The notes under the pieces: generated by a model
What the model was told of the DNA's origin: nothing
Databases searched by the model: none
Seen by the model: only the letters and a program-made list of their open reading frames with translations
NCBI GenBank assembly: GCA_002441285.1
Contig: DJVR01000059.1
Coordinates: 1 to 12,175 of the forward strand
Reading direction: 5' to 3'
Source: Candidatus Atribacteria bacterium UBA6251
Lineage (GTDB): Bacteria; Atribacterota; Phoenicimicrobiia; Phoenicimicrobiales; Phoenicimicrobiaceae
Length of the DNA: 12,175 bases
Program-made: the position numbers and the translations under genes
In this document: one piece after another, positions 1 to 6,635 of the stretch
Layout of the letters: each line of letters begins with the position of its first letter
How positions within the stretch are numbered: position 1 is the stretch's first letter

Positions 1-2
1 CC

Positions 3-140
3 ACTACTAAACCAGGAAGCCTCTTAAAGAAGAATATCCCGGTACCTACCTTCAGGGAGTGGGATAATGCTAAACCTGGCTTCTTTGAGGTGGATTTAGT
101 CAGCCATGATGGAGGTCTTTTAAGAGGCGATTTTATCTGA
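3..140 (+). pseudogene. ISNCY-type integrase-core transposase, internal fragment
   Basis: The frame is open from the window edge and reads 45 residues before TGA at 138-140. It contains the segments IPVPTFREWDNAKPGFFEVD and VDLVSHDGG, which match the start of the DDE integrase core in ISNCY-type (IS481-like) transposases, including what is probably the first catalytic Asp (in EVDLV). A complete enzyme would continue for a further 200 or so residues with the remaining acidic residues; none of that is present. After the stop, the same frame reads TFPALTDSKIRL, which only vaguely resembles the expected continuation and overlaps the left end of the IS3 element starting at 144. The most likely explanation is an old ISNCY copy truncated by the IS3 insertion or an associated deletion. 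The 5' part lies outside the window. The family call is from remembered motifs. Confidence 0.65.
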
Positions 141-143
141 ATC

Positions 144-168
144 TGAACCTTCCCCGCTTTAACGGACA
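144..168 (+). repeat. IS3 left terminal inverted repeat
   Basis: This 25-base segment begins TGAACCTTCCCC and ends CGGACA. It matches the reverse complement of 941-965 at 16 of 25 positions, with unbroken blocks CCCCG and CGGACA. The inner block abuts the stretch holding a TATAAT-like hexamer at 181-186, a plausible -10 for orfA. The -35 candidate TTTAAC at 158-163 lies inside the repeat and is weak. Confidence 0.75.
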
Positions 169-211
169 GCAAGATAAGACTATAATTTAAACGATTGGAG
201 GTTCAAGTTAA

Positions 212-520
212 ATGGATAATATGGAGAACAAAAAAAGACAATTTACCCAGGAATTCAAGAAAGAGGCAGTGGAGTACAGCCTATCCTCTGAGAAATCGGT
301 GGAAGAAGTAGCCCGGGATCTGGGGATCTCCCACCATAATCTCACCCGTTGGCGCAAGGAATACCGCAAACGCGGAGAACTGGCTTTTCCCGGTCATGGC
401 AAGGAGAGTCTGACTCCTCAGGAGGAGAAAGTTCGAAAACTACAGAAAGAACTGAATGATATTACGAGTGAGCGTGATATCCTAAAAAAAGCCTTGGCCA
501 TCTTCACGAAGAAACCGTAG
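212..520 (+). CDS. IS3-family transposase OrfA (helix-turn-helix protein)
   Basis: This 102-residue protein has the standard OrfA layout. Residues 9-53 form the Transposase_8 helix-turn-helix (FTQEFKKEAVEYSL, then VEEVARDLGISHHNLTRW), which binds the terminal repeats. Residues 68-98 form a leucine-zipper-like coiled coil (EEKVRKLQKELNDI, then ERDILKKALAIF) used for dimerisation. GGAGG at 197-201 lies 10 bases before ATG 212. A second ATG at 221 is in frame and would also give a normal OrfA start, so the exact start is uncertain. The gene appears undamaged and ends at TAG. Without intact OrfB it cannot make a working transposase. In this family OrfA alone can repress or modulate the fused OrfAB product. 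Confidence 0.9.
   Translation: MDNMENKKRQFTQEFKKEAVEYSLSSEKSVEEVARDLGISHHNLTRWRKEYRKRGELAFPGHGKESLTPQEEKVRKLQKELNDITSERDILKKALAIFTKKP
484..490 (+). promoter_or_regulatory. -1 programmed frameshift site between orfA and orfB
   Basis: A run of seven A residues followed by G sits with codon boundaries A|AAA|AAA in the orfA frame, a slippery heptamer of the type used by IS3 elements. A -1 shift here leads straight into the orfB frame, which then reads SLGHLHEETVDVYWFIREHR, a normal OrfAB junction. The site is probably a relic because orfB downstream is broken. Confidence 0.65.
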
Positions 521-935
521 ATGTCTACTGGTTTATCCGGGAACACAGGAACCTATTCCGTGTGAAGAAGATGTGCCAGGTACTTAAGGTTTCCCGGTTC
601 GGATACTATGATTGGCTGAATGAACCAAAAGAATCGCCAAAGATACGGTAGTCCCCGTATCCAGTGAACTTTATCAGCTTATTTTATTAAAAAATGGTAT
701 AATCTGTTCCATGAGTGGCAAAGGTAACTGTTGGGACAATGCTGTCATGGAAAGTTTTTACCGTACCTTGAAAGTGGAATTGATTTACCAGGATAAATAT
801 GAAACCAGAAGAGAAGCCCAAAGGGATATTTTTGAATACATTGAAGTCTTTTACAACCGAGAGAGGTTACATTCCTCTTTAGGATACTGTAGTCCAGAGG
901 AATAGGAAAGTTTAATGTTAGCAAAAGTGTCTTAA
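487..935 (+). pseudogene. IS3-family transposase OrfB, broken by deletion, frame change and stop
   Basis: The N-terminal piece follows orfA in the -1 frame. It reads VDVYWFIREHRNLFRVKK then CQVLKVSRFGYYDWLNEPK, and stops at TAG 649-651. The C-terminal piece is in a different frame from about 660-672. It reads ELYQLILLKNGIICSMSGKG, then NCWDNAVMESFYRTLKVEL and YIEVFYNRERLHSSLGY. It keeps the last DDE residue (Glu in AVMES). The central integrase-core part, about 140-150 residues carrying the first two catalytic Asp, is absent; the deletion joint lies around 630-672. TAG 903-905 falls where the family usually has Tyr (SPEEYE), and the original frame continues ESLMLAKVS to TAA at 933-935. The protein cannot be catalytic. 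Confidence 0.8.
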
Positions 936-940
936 CCTAG

Positions 941-965
941 TGTCCGGATTATCGGGGGAAGACCA
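941..965 (+). repeat. IS3 right terminal inverted repeat
   Basis: Reads TGTCCGGATT followed by a G run, ending in CCA. Its reverse complement begins TGGTCTTCCCCCG and aligns with the left end at 144-168. It starts 5 bases after the natural orfB stop, as expected for an IS3 right end. Confidence 0.75.
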
Positions 966-1090
966 TAGTCTTGGCCGATCTTTCTACTTAAGTCGAAGAT
1001 TATTCTCTCTAGGTAGTGGAAACTTAGGCTATCTTCTGGTATATTTAATTTAAGATTTGGTAAGTTTATGGTTACCTCTAAGTTTTCCCT

Positions 1091-1169
1091 AGGGTAGATT
1101 TACCTCCTTTTTTGAAAAAGAAGGTTACTTCTTTTTCTTCTATTCTTTTGAGGTAAGTCTACCTTTTTT
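1091..1169 (+). terminator. Nested double hairpin with T-run, probable terminator or structured leader
   Basis: The outer stem is GGTAGATTTACCTC (1093-1106) against GAGGTAAGTCTACC (1150-1163): 14 pairs including one G-U, extendable by two more. It is followed at once by six T (1164-1169). The loop holds a second, perfect 10-bp hairpin, GAAAAAGAAG (1114-1123) and CTTCTTTTTC (1128-1137), with loop GTTA. The T-run suits a terminator reading on the plus strand, ending transcription from the IS side. The long outer loop and the nested stem are unusual for a simple intrinsic terminator. Confidence 0.55.
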
Positions 1170-1341
1170 ATTTACCTCTTGGCAAGTCTTTTTCTTCAAA
1201 TCCCCTACCAAAATTTTACACTATCTTATAATTTTTTTACGTGACTCTAACTTATTTTTTGTATTCATTTACAAATTCCATTTTTTCTATTAATATTATT
1301 ATAATAAAAATATGGTTTTACTTTTTAGAGTTTAAAGTATA

Positions 1342-1370
1342 TTGTTATTGCTTAATTCTTGATTTATTAC
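1342..1370 (+). promoter_or_regulatory. Weak sigma-70-type promoter candidate for the 1420 gene cluster
   Basis: TTGTTA (1342-1347) and TATTAC (1365-1370) are separated by exactly 17 bases; each matches 4 of 6 consensus bases. In sequence this AT-rich such matches arise by chance. The position 50 bases before the start codon is reasonable. An alternative TATAAT at 1300-1305 lacks a good -35. Confidence 0.3.
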
Positions 1371-1419
1371 CAAATTTTTTTCTTTTTTAAATAATTTAAG
1401 AAAAGGAGAACGAGAAATA

Positions 1420-2256
1420 TTGCTGGAAAAAATTAGATTTTCTTTAAATCGAATTACCTACCCTTCTTTAGAGTTGGAAGATTTTTTTAAATTTGCAGTT
1501 GATCTGGGCATAAAAAAGATTGAATTACGCAATGACTTGATGGACAAGGGAATAATAGATGCTTATCCCCCGGAACAAGTAAAGCATTTATTAAAAAAGT
1601 ATGATTTAGAAATACTCACTATCAATGCCTTACAAAAATTCAATCTAGGCAAGATATTGTCTCAATTAATTCAGGAATTACAAGAATTAATCGATCTATC
1701 TTCAGCTATAGGAAATAAGGCCATTGTATTATGCCCTAATAATGATCCTCGGGATCAAAGAAGTTCAAAAGAAGCCTTTCAAGAGACAGTAGAGGCGCTA
1801 AAATCCTTTGCTTTTCTTTTTGAAAGAAATAATCTGTGGGGTTATGTTGAACCTTTGGGTTTTCCGGAAAGTTCATTGAACTCAATTATCACTGCTCAAG
1901 AAGCTATTCAGCAATCTAATTGTTCTCATTATAAAATAGTCTTTGATACTTTTCATCACCACCTTGGCCCAGATAATTTAGAAATTATCCGCAACCAGGT
2001 CGATATAACCAAGATAGGATTAATTCATCTCTCGGGGGTAGAAAATACCCTCTCCTTAAAAGAATATAGAGATGAACATCGAGTTTTAGTATCCAATCGG
2101 GACAGATTAAAAAGCAAAGAACAAATAGATCTGCTCTCTGCCTTAGGCTATCAGGGAGATATTTCTCTGGAACCTTTTTCTCCTATAGTTCAAGGTATGA
2201 AAATAGAGGAAATAAAATTAGCTATTCAAAAAAGCATTGAATATCTTTCCTCATAA
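1420..2256 (+). CDS. IolI-like TIM-barrel sugar/cyclitol isomerase-epimerase
   Basis: This 278-residue protein belongs to the xylose-isomerase-like TIM-barrel (AP endonuclease 2) fold. Several stretches follow the order of Bacillus IolI (2-keto-myo-inositol isomerase, also 278 residues): TINALQKFN (68-76), YVEPLGFP (142-149), VFDTFHHH (174-181), IHLSG (202-206), DEHRV (218-222) and ISLEPFSP (248-255). The expected metal ligands are E144, D176, H203 and E251. The start is TTG at 1420, with AAGGAG at 1403-1408 eleven bases upstream; no ATG is available near the N-terminus. It is probably a cytoplasmic isomerase or epimerase acting on a keto-sugar or inosose. No other inositol genes are visible, so the substrate is open. 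The next gene lies 41 bases downstream and is probably co-transcribed. Confidence 0.75.
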   Translation: MLEKIRFSLNRITYPSLELEDFFKFAVDLGIKKIELRNDLMDKGIIDAYPPEQVKHLLKKYDLEILTINALQKFNLGKILSQLIQELQELIDLSSAIGNKAIVLCPNNDPRDQRSSKEAFQETVEALKSFAFLFERNNLWGYVEPLGFPESSLNSIITAQEAIQQSNCSHYKIVFDTFHHHLGPDNLEIIRNQVDITKIGLIHLSGVENTLSLKEYRDEHRVLVSNRDRLKSKEQIDLLSALGYQGDISLEPFSPIVQGMKIEEIKLAIQKSIEYLSS

Positions 2257-2297
2257 TCTAATAATTATTATTTAATACACAAAAGGGAATAATTACC

Positions 2298-3908
2298 ATG
2301 TTTTTTGCAATTATTGGTTTAATCGGTGGTCTAGTTTTATTCTTATATGGTATGCAGATTACCAGTACTGGTTTGAAAAATACTTTTGGGAATAAATTAA
2401 CCAAAATATTGGGCACCCTTTCTAAAAATAAATTAATTGCTTTATTTACTGGTATTGCTCTTACTTTTACCATTCAAAGTAGTAGTGCTGCCTCAACCTT
2501 ATTGGTAAGTCTGGTAAATACCGGCATAATGACTTTAAATCAAACTCTTTGTATCTTATTAGGAACTAGTATGGGCACTACTCTTACTACCCAGATAATT
2601 TCTTTGCGAATCTCCGATTTTGCTTTTTTGATTATCATAATTGGTTTTAGTTTAATGCTTCTGGGAAAAAGAAAAAGGCAAAGGGCAATAGGAAATATCT
2701 TACTAGGAATAGGTTTGGTCTTTCTGGGAATGAAGATAATGACCGATTCAGCTTCTCCCTGGAAAGAACAAGAATTTTTTCAAAAATTACTAATTAACCT
2801 AGAAAATAACCCCTGGTTAGCCCTTACCCTCTCTGCCCTATTTACCTCTCTTGTTCAAAGCAGTACAGCTACTATGGGTTTGATCATTTCCCTAGCTATG
2901 CAAGGCTTAACTACTCTTAACCTTGCTATTCCCTTAATTTTAGGCTCACATATAGGATCCTGTTCTACGGTTCTTTTTGCCGGTATTGGAGCGACCAAGG
3001 GAGCTCAAAGGGTAACTCTATCTAATTTATTATTTAAACTGGCGGGAGCTATCTTCTTCTTTTTATTAACCCCGCAAATAGTATATTTAATTCAAAAAAC
3101 TTCTCTTGACCTCCTCCGCCAGATTGCCAATGCGCATACCTTAATTATCGTTGGCAATGTATTGATCTTTCTCCCCTTTACCGAACAATTTACCAAATTT
3201 TTAGAAAGAATCATTCCTAAAACTGAAGAAGTGGAATCCCCACAAAAACCCAAATATCTGGATAAAGGTGTTCTTCAAACCCCTGAAGTTGCTTTTTATC
3301 TTTCTAGAAAAGAGATTCTTAGAATTTCCACCACTATAGAAACGATGATTCTGGACTCAATGAAAATAATTTTAAAGAATGATGAAGGATTATTAGAACA
3401 AATAAAAACCCAGGATATTATCGTGGACAATTTATCCCGAGAGATTACCACCTATTTAACTCAAATCAATTTCGATAGTCTTACTGCTGATCAATCTAAG
3501 GACATATTTACTCTCTTATATGTAGTTGATGACCTGGAACATATTGGGGATTTGGTAGATAAAAACCTTATTCCCTTACTAGAAAAAAAGATAGATTATA
3601 GTTTGGAATTTTCTGAAAAAGGCTTAGAAGAAATCTCGAATATGCATCAAGAAGTTTATAATAATTTGCGCCAGGCTATTGGAGCTTTTGCTCTTCAAGA
3701 CCAGAGAATGGCTCAAAAAGTAATTGATTCTAAAGACAAGATCGATGCCCTGGAAATTAATTTACGCAAAACCCATATCAATAGACTAAATATTGGAATA
3801 GAACTTTCTCACCGTACTAGCGGAGTTCATCTAGATATTATTAATATCTTAAAAAGAATTAACGACCATTCTTATTCTATTGCCCGGGCAGTAACCGGAA
3901 AGATATGA
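2298..3908 (+). CDS. Na+/phosphate cotransporter family protein with C-terminal PhoU-like domain
   Basis: This 536-residue membrane protein has the duplicated Na_Pi_cotrans signature. Repeat 1 contains TFTIQSSSAASTLLV (56-70) and LLGTSMGTTLTTQ (87-99). Repeat 2 contains SLVQSSTATMGLI (184-196) and GSHIGSCSTVLFA (216-228). The paired QSS motifs are the substrate/Na+ region in NptA, YjbB and eukaryotic SLC34 proteins. About eight hydrophobic segments lie within residues 1-295. The charged C-terminal part (about 330-536) is helical with a PhoU-like pattern, common in bacterial members of this size. AAGGGA at 2283-2288 precedes ATG 2298. The family moves phosphate with Na+; some bacterial members may instead act in efflux, so direction and substrate are not settled. 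It sits between the isomerase and deacetylase genes. Confidence 0.88.
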   Translation: MFFAIIGLIGGLVLFLYGMQITSTGLKNTFGNKLTKILGTLSKNKLIALFTGIALTFTIQSSSAASTLLVSLVNTGIMTLNQTLCILLGTSMGTTLTTQIISLRISDFAFLIIIIGFSLMLLGKRKRQRAIGNILLGIGLVFLGMKIMTDSASPWKEQEFFQKLLINLENNPWLALTLSALFTSLVQSSTATMGLIISLAMQGLTTLNLAIPLILGSHIGSCSTVLFAGIGATKGAQRVTLSNLLFKLAGAIFFFLLTPQIVYLIQKTSLDLLRQIANAHTLIIVGNVLIFLPFTEQFTKFLERIIPKTEEVESPQKPKYLDKGVLQTPEVAFYLSRKEILRISTTIETMILDSMKIILKNDEGLLEQIKTQDIIVDNLSREITTYLTQINFDSLTADQSKDIFTLLYVVDDLEHIGDLVDKNLIPLLEKKIDYSLEFSEKGLEEISNMHQEVYNNLRQAIGAFALQDQRMAQKVIDSKDKIDALEINLRKTHINRLNIGIELSHRTSGVHLDIINILKRINDHSYSIARAVTGKI

Positions 3909-3958
3909 AACAAATTAGATTAAAATAAAAAAATATTTTCTTAAAACGAGGTGAAAAA

Positions 3959-4642
3959 ATGCTAAATATCTTAGCGGTTGGCCCTCATCCTGATGATGTA
4001 GAATTAGGAATGGGGGGTTCGATTTTAAAATTTACTGAAGAAGGACACCGGGTTACTATTGTAGATTTAACCGATGGAGAACCTACCCCTAAAGGAAACC
4101 CTGAAACAAGAAAAAGAGAGAGCATTAAATCCAGTAGAATATTGGGGATAGAAGAGAGGATTACCCTTGAATATCCTAATCGTTATCTCCAGGATGAAAT
4201 AGAAGCACGAGAGGAATTAGCAGAAATTATTAGAAGAATTCAACCAGACGTCCTCTTTGCTCCCTACTGGATAGATGCCCATCCAGATCATATCGCTACC
4301 TCAAAAATTTGCGATGCTGCCCGCTTTTACGGAAGATTAGAAAAGATAGAATTAACCGGAAAGCCGACTTATGTAAAAAAAGTATTTTATTACCTCTCTT
4401 CTCATTTGAAAAAAGACATTCAACCTGCTTTTTTGATTGATATAAGTAGATTTATTGAAATGAAAATTGAGCTAATCGGGTGTTATGAATCACAATTCGG
4501 TTCTGCCCCAGAAGATCATCAGGTGGTAGAAGGAATCTTAAATTCTAACCGTTATTGGGGAGGGCTAATTGGAGTAGAATTCGCAGAACCCTTTATCTCC
4601 CGAGAAGAAATTGGGATTAAGGACATAGAGGCTCTTTTTTAA
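3959..4642 (+). CDS. bshB1: PIG-L/LmbE-family N-deacetylase, BshB1-like
   Basis: This 227-residue zinc deacetylase has the N-terminal motif GPHPDDVELGMGG (8-20) and the second motif PYWIDAHPDH (102-111). By family rule H10, D13 and H111 bind zinc and D12 is the general base. DLTDGEPT (36-43), KVFYYL (141-146), FLIDIS (158-163), CYESQF (175-180) and GVEFAEPF (205-212) follow the pattern of Bacillus BshB1, which deacetylates GlcNAc-malate in bacillithiol synthesis (about 235 residues). The start is supported by GAGGTG at 3948-3953, five bases before ATG. It lies 50 bases after the transporter gene and probably ends that operon. BshA and BshC are not in the window, so the substrate could be another N-acetyl-glucosaminide. 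Confidence 0.8.
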   Translation: MLNILAVGPHPDDVELGMGGSILKFTEEGHRVTIVDLTDGEPTPKGNPETRKRESIKSSRILGIEERITLEYPNRYLQDEIEAREELAEIIRRIQPDVLFAPYWIDAHPDHIATSKICDAARFYGRLEKIELTGKPTYVKKVFYYLSSHLKKDIQPAFLIDISRFIEMKIELIGCYESQFGSAPEDHQVVEGILNSNRYWGGLIGVEFAEPFISREEIGIKDIEALF

Positions 4643-4692
4643 AAAAATTCATTTTCAAAACTCTTCAAAAAAATTAATTTAAAATTTTGCAG

Positions 4693-4718
4693 ATTTATAA
4701 AAAAAATTTTTTGTAAAT
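4693..4718 (+). other. AT-only inverted repeat after the deacetylase gene
   Basis: ATTTATAAAAAA and TTTTTTGTAAAT form a nearly perfect stem (one T-G) about 50 bases downstream of the deacetylase stop. It contains no stable GC core, so it would be a weak terminator at best. Its right arm overlaps the proposed tspO -35 box. Confidence 0.3.
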
Positions 4719-4739
4719 TATTTTCCTTTAAATCATAAT
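4711..4739 (+). promoter_or_regulatory. Candidate promoter for tspO
   Basis: TTGTAA (4711-4716, 4 of 6) and CATAAT (4734-4739, 5 of 6) have 17-base spacing. Transcription would start near 4746, giving a leader of about 37 bases before ATG 4783. The nearest purine-rich SD-like run (AAAGGAAGG, 4757-4765) is 17 bases from that ATG, farther than usual. Confidence 0.4.
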
Positions 4740-4782
4740 AAAGAATGAAAAATCGGAAAGGAAGGCATGGTCATTTAGATAG

Positions 4783-5256
4783 ATGAATAAGATTATTAAA
4801 TTTATAATCTCTTTGATCATCCCTCTATTAGTAGGTTTTGGAGGTTCTTTCTTTACCCAAAGCTCTCTGCAAGATTAGTATGTTAACTTAAATAAGCCAT
4901 TCTTTAACCCACCAAACTGGCTCTTTGCCCCAGTATGGACTTTGCTTTTTATTTTAATGGGCATCGCTTTTTATCTGGTCTGGATTAATAATTTCGAAAG
5001 AAAAAGATTTAATACTATAGGGATATATACCCTTCAACTAATTCTTAATTTCTTCTGGTCAGTGTTTTTCTTTGGATTAAAAACCCCCTTTCTTGCCTTA
5101 CTGGACATTATTATCTTATGGGTTTTAATTCTGCTTAATATTATTGTTTTTTCCAGAATCTCTAAAACTGCTGGAAGACTTCTGACCCCCTATCTACTCT
5201 GGGTGAGTTTTGCAACTTTATTAAATTTCTCTATCTTCCTTTTAAATCGAGGATAA
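4783..5256 (+). pseudogene. tspO: TspO/MBR family protein, interrupted by an in-frame TAG
   Basis: With the amber codon at 4876-4878 read through, the frame gives 157 residues, the normal TspO length of about 155-165. The pieces match the family in order: an N-terminal helix (IIPLLVGFGGSFFT), KPFFNPPNWLFAPVWT (39-54), LMGIAFYLVWI (59-69), LNFFWSVFFFGLK and LLTPYLLWVSFATLLN. The TAG is codon 32, where family members have Trp in the WY..L.KP motif, so a single TGG to TAG change explains it. An in-frame TAG directly before ATG 4783 rules out a longer start. TspO is a five-helix membrane protein that binds porphyrins and related ligands. The 3' part from 4942 has a Met but no convincing SD, so independent translation is doubtful. 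A base-calling error is an alternative. Confidence 0.85.
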
Positions 5257-5283
5257 AAAAGAGAAGGGAGTACCCCCTTCTCT
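5255..5283 (-). terminator. Intrinsic terminator between convergent genes
   Basis: AGAGAAGGG (5260-5268) pairs perfectly with CCCTTCTCT (5275-5283) around a six-base loop. On the minus strand the stem is followed by a run of T (complement of the A run at 5255-5260), the classic terminator form for the aminotransferase gene ending at 5334. It lies right after the tspO stop and may also act weakly on the plus strand. Confidence 0.75.
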
Positions 5284-5333
5284 CTATTGATATTTTTAAT
5301 CTCTTTAACAATATCGGAAACTGCCTAAAATTA

Positions 5334-6533
5334 TTAAACTAATTCAGCTATCGCCTGCTCAATTCTATTCAAGCCTTCTTTAATTTCTTCCATTGATTTG
5401 GCAAATACAAAACGTACGTATCCGGGATAATTAAAAGCCACCCCAGGAACAACCGCCACATGCGCCTTTTCCAGGAAGAATTTTGCTACCTCTAGATCAT
5501 TATTAATTATATTCCCATCGTATTTTTTGCCATATAAGGCGGTGACATTGGGAAAGGTATAAAAGGCACCATCAGGATTTTGACATTTCAAACCCTCAAT
5601 CTGATTTAATCTATTAACCATATAATCTCTTCGTCGAGTATATTCTTGTACCATCTTATGAAGTGGTTCTTGTGTCCCCCTTAATGCTGCAATAACTGCC
5701 TTTTGAGCTATAGAATTGACATTTCCAGTGGCATGTCCCTGAAGTTTATTGATACCCTTAATTATCTCTTTTGGACCTGCCACATAGCCTACTCGCCACC
5801 CAGTCATAGCATAGGTCTTGGAAACACTATTTACAGTAATAGACATCTGTTTTTCTTGTTCTCCTAAAGAAGCCACACTGACATGTTTTTTCCCATCATA
5901 AATCAGATGTTCATACACCTCATCGGTAATAAGATAAACATCACGATTAATCAAGAACGAGACAATCTTTTTCAGCTCATCTTCTTCGATAACCGAACCA
6001 GTAGGATTATTAGGGCTATTAATAATAAAAGCCTTTACCCTGGGATTATAATTTTTGGTAACCTCTTCCAAGGTAAGGCGAAAATTATTCTCCTCCTTAG
6101 TGGCAAAAAAGATCGGCTTGGCACCAGTAAGCTTGATTTGTTCAGTATAACTTACCCAACAAGGAGTAGGGAGCAACACCTCATCCCCCTCTTCACAAAT
6201 GGCTCTAAATACTTCATAAAGGGCTTGCTTCCCTCCATTGGTAATAACTATCTCATCCTCTTCATATGTGACCCCATTCTCTCTCTGGAATTTTTCAGCA
6301 ACAGCTTTCCTTAATTCCGGTATTCCTGAAACATCAGTATATTTAGTAAAACCTTCCTTAATTGCCTTTATAGCTGCTTCTTTAATATGATCAGGGGTAT
6401 CAAAATCTGGTTCTCCTACAGCAAAGCTGATGATATCGATCCCCTCTCTTTTCATCTTGCTGGCTAAAGATGCTGTACTTGTAGTAGCAGAGGGGCTTAT
6501 ACTTGCTACTGATTTAGATAATACTTTTCTCAT
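5334..6533 (-). CDS. aspB: PLP-dependent aspartate-type aminotransferase (class I/II)
   Basis: This 399-residue fold-type I aminotransferase carries the expected motifs: ITNGGKQALY (97-106), PCWVSYT (124-130), INSPNNPTG (171-179), ITDEVYEHLIYDG (202-214), NSVSKTYAMTGWRVGY (235-250) and GYVRFVFA (371-378). K239 forms the Schiff base with PLP, D204 and Y207 contact the ring, and R374 binds the substrate alpha-carboxylate. K102 in GGKQAL matches the residue that recognises the side-chain carboxylate in Thermus-type aspartate aminotransferases, favouring aspartate/glutamate use. AAGGAG precedes the ATG by about eight bases. It has its own promoter (6607-6635) and terminator, so it is probably monocistronic. 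Closely related enzymes use other amino acids, so specificity is likely rather than certain. Confidence 0.9.
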   Translation of the reverse strand: MRKVLSKSVASISPSATTSTASLASKMKREGIDIISFAVGEPDFDTPDHIKEAAIKAIKEGFTKYTDVSGIPELRKAVAEKFQRENGVTYEEDEIVITNGGKQALYEVFRAICEEGDEVLLPTPCWVSYTEQIKLTGAKPIFFATKEENNFRLTLEEVTKNYNPRVKAFIINSPNNPTGSVIEEDELKKIVSFLINRDVYLITDEVYEHLIYDGKKHVSVASLGEQEKQMSITVNSVSKTYAMTGWRVGYVAGPKEIIKGINKLQGHATGNVNSIAQKAVIAALRGTQEPLHKMVQEYTRRRDYMVNRLNQIEGLKCQNPDGAFYTFPNVTALYGKKYDGNIINNDLEVAKFFLEKAHVAVVPGVAFNYPGYVRFVFAKSMEEIKEGLNRIEQAIAELV

Positions 6534-6606
6534 AATATATCTCCTTCTTTTCTAATATCAAGTTATATTTTTTAGTAAGCAATCTTCATCTATATTAGTA
6601 TTAGTA

Positions 6607-6635
6607 ATTATATAATATTGTTTTCTTATTGACAA
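6607..6635 (-). promoter_or_regulatory. Sigma-70-type promoter of the aminotransferase gene
   Basis: Read on the minus strand, TTGTCA (plus 6630-6635, 5 of 6) and a perfect TATAAT (plus 6607-6612) are 17 bases apart. Transcription would start near 6600, leaving a leader of about 65 bases before the start at 6533. This is the best promoter match in the window. Confidence 0.7.

Larger units (their letters stand above)
144..965 (+). mobile_element. IS3-family element, internally deleted and non-autonomous
   Basis: The element is bounded by imperfect inverted repeats at 144-168 and 941-965 (16 of 25 bases match without gaps). The ends begin with TG and the shared cores are CCCCG and CGGACA. It contains an intact orfA, an A7 slippery run, and an orfB reduced to its N-terminal and C-terminal pieces. 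Total length is about 822 bp, whereas IS3-family elements usually run about 1.2-1.5 kb, so roughly 400 bp of orfB is missing. The flanking triplets (ATC on the left, TAG on the right) give no target-site duplication. It looks more GC-rich than the chromosomal genes to its right. It could not transpose without transposase supplied by another copy. Confidence 0.8.
966..1419. other. Non-coding gap between IS debris and the isomerase gene
   Basis: No convincing coding sequence is present on either strand. The segment is very AT-rich and pyrimidine-tract rich. It contains four copies of TTACCTC or its complement (1072-1078, 1100-1106, 1150-1156 inverted, 1172-1178), a nested hairpin (1091-1169) and a weak promoter candidate (1342-1370). 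Confidence 0.6.

Noticed and set aside
141..970. Target-site duplication around the IS3 element
   Set aside because: The flanks (ATC on the left, TAG on the right) do not match, so no duplication can be claimed.
1072..1178. Repeated TTACCTC units as a CRISPR-like array
   Set aside because: The repeats are only seven bases, irregularly spaced and partly inverted, with no spacers or cas genes; hairpin pairing explains them better.
966..1419. tRNA or small RNA gene in the gap
   Set aside because: No cloverleaf arms, TTC loop or CCA end could be seen; only the nested hairpin stands out.
2258..2473. Minus-strand open frame opposite the start of the Na/Pi transporter
   Set aside because: It lies antisense to a well-supported transporter gene, has no SD and no recognisable motifs.
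4767..4778. Four-codon leader ORF (ATG to TAG) before tspO
   Set aside because: The purine-rich run is only one base from this ATG, too close for an SD, and the ORF is too short to support.
5883..6314. Plus-strand open frame within the aminotransferase
   Set aside because: It is antisense to conserved aminotransferase motifs and has no family resemblance.
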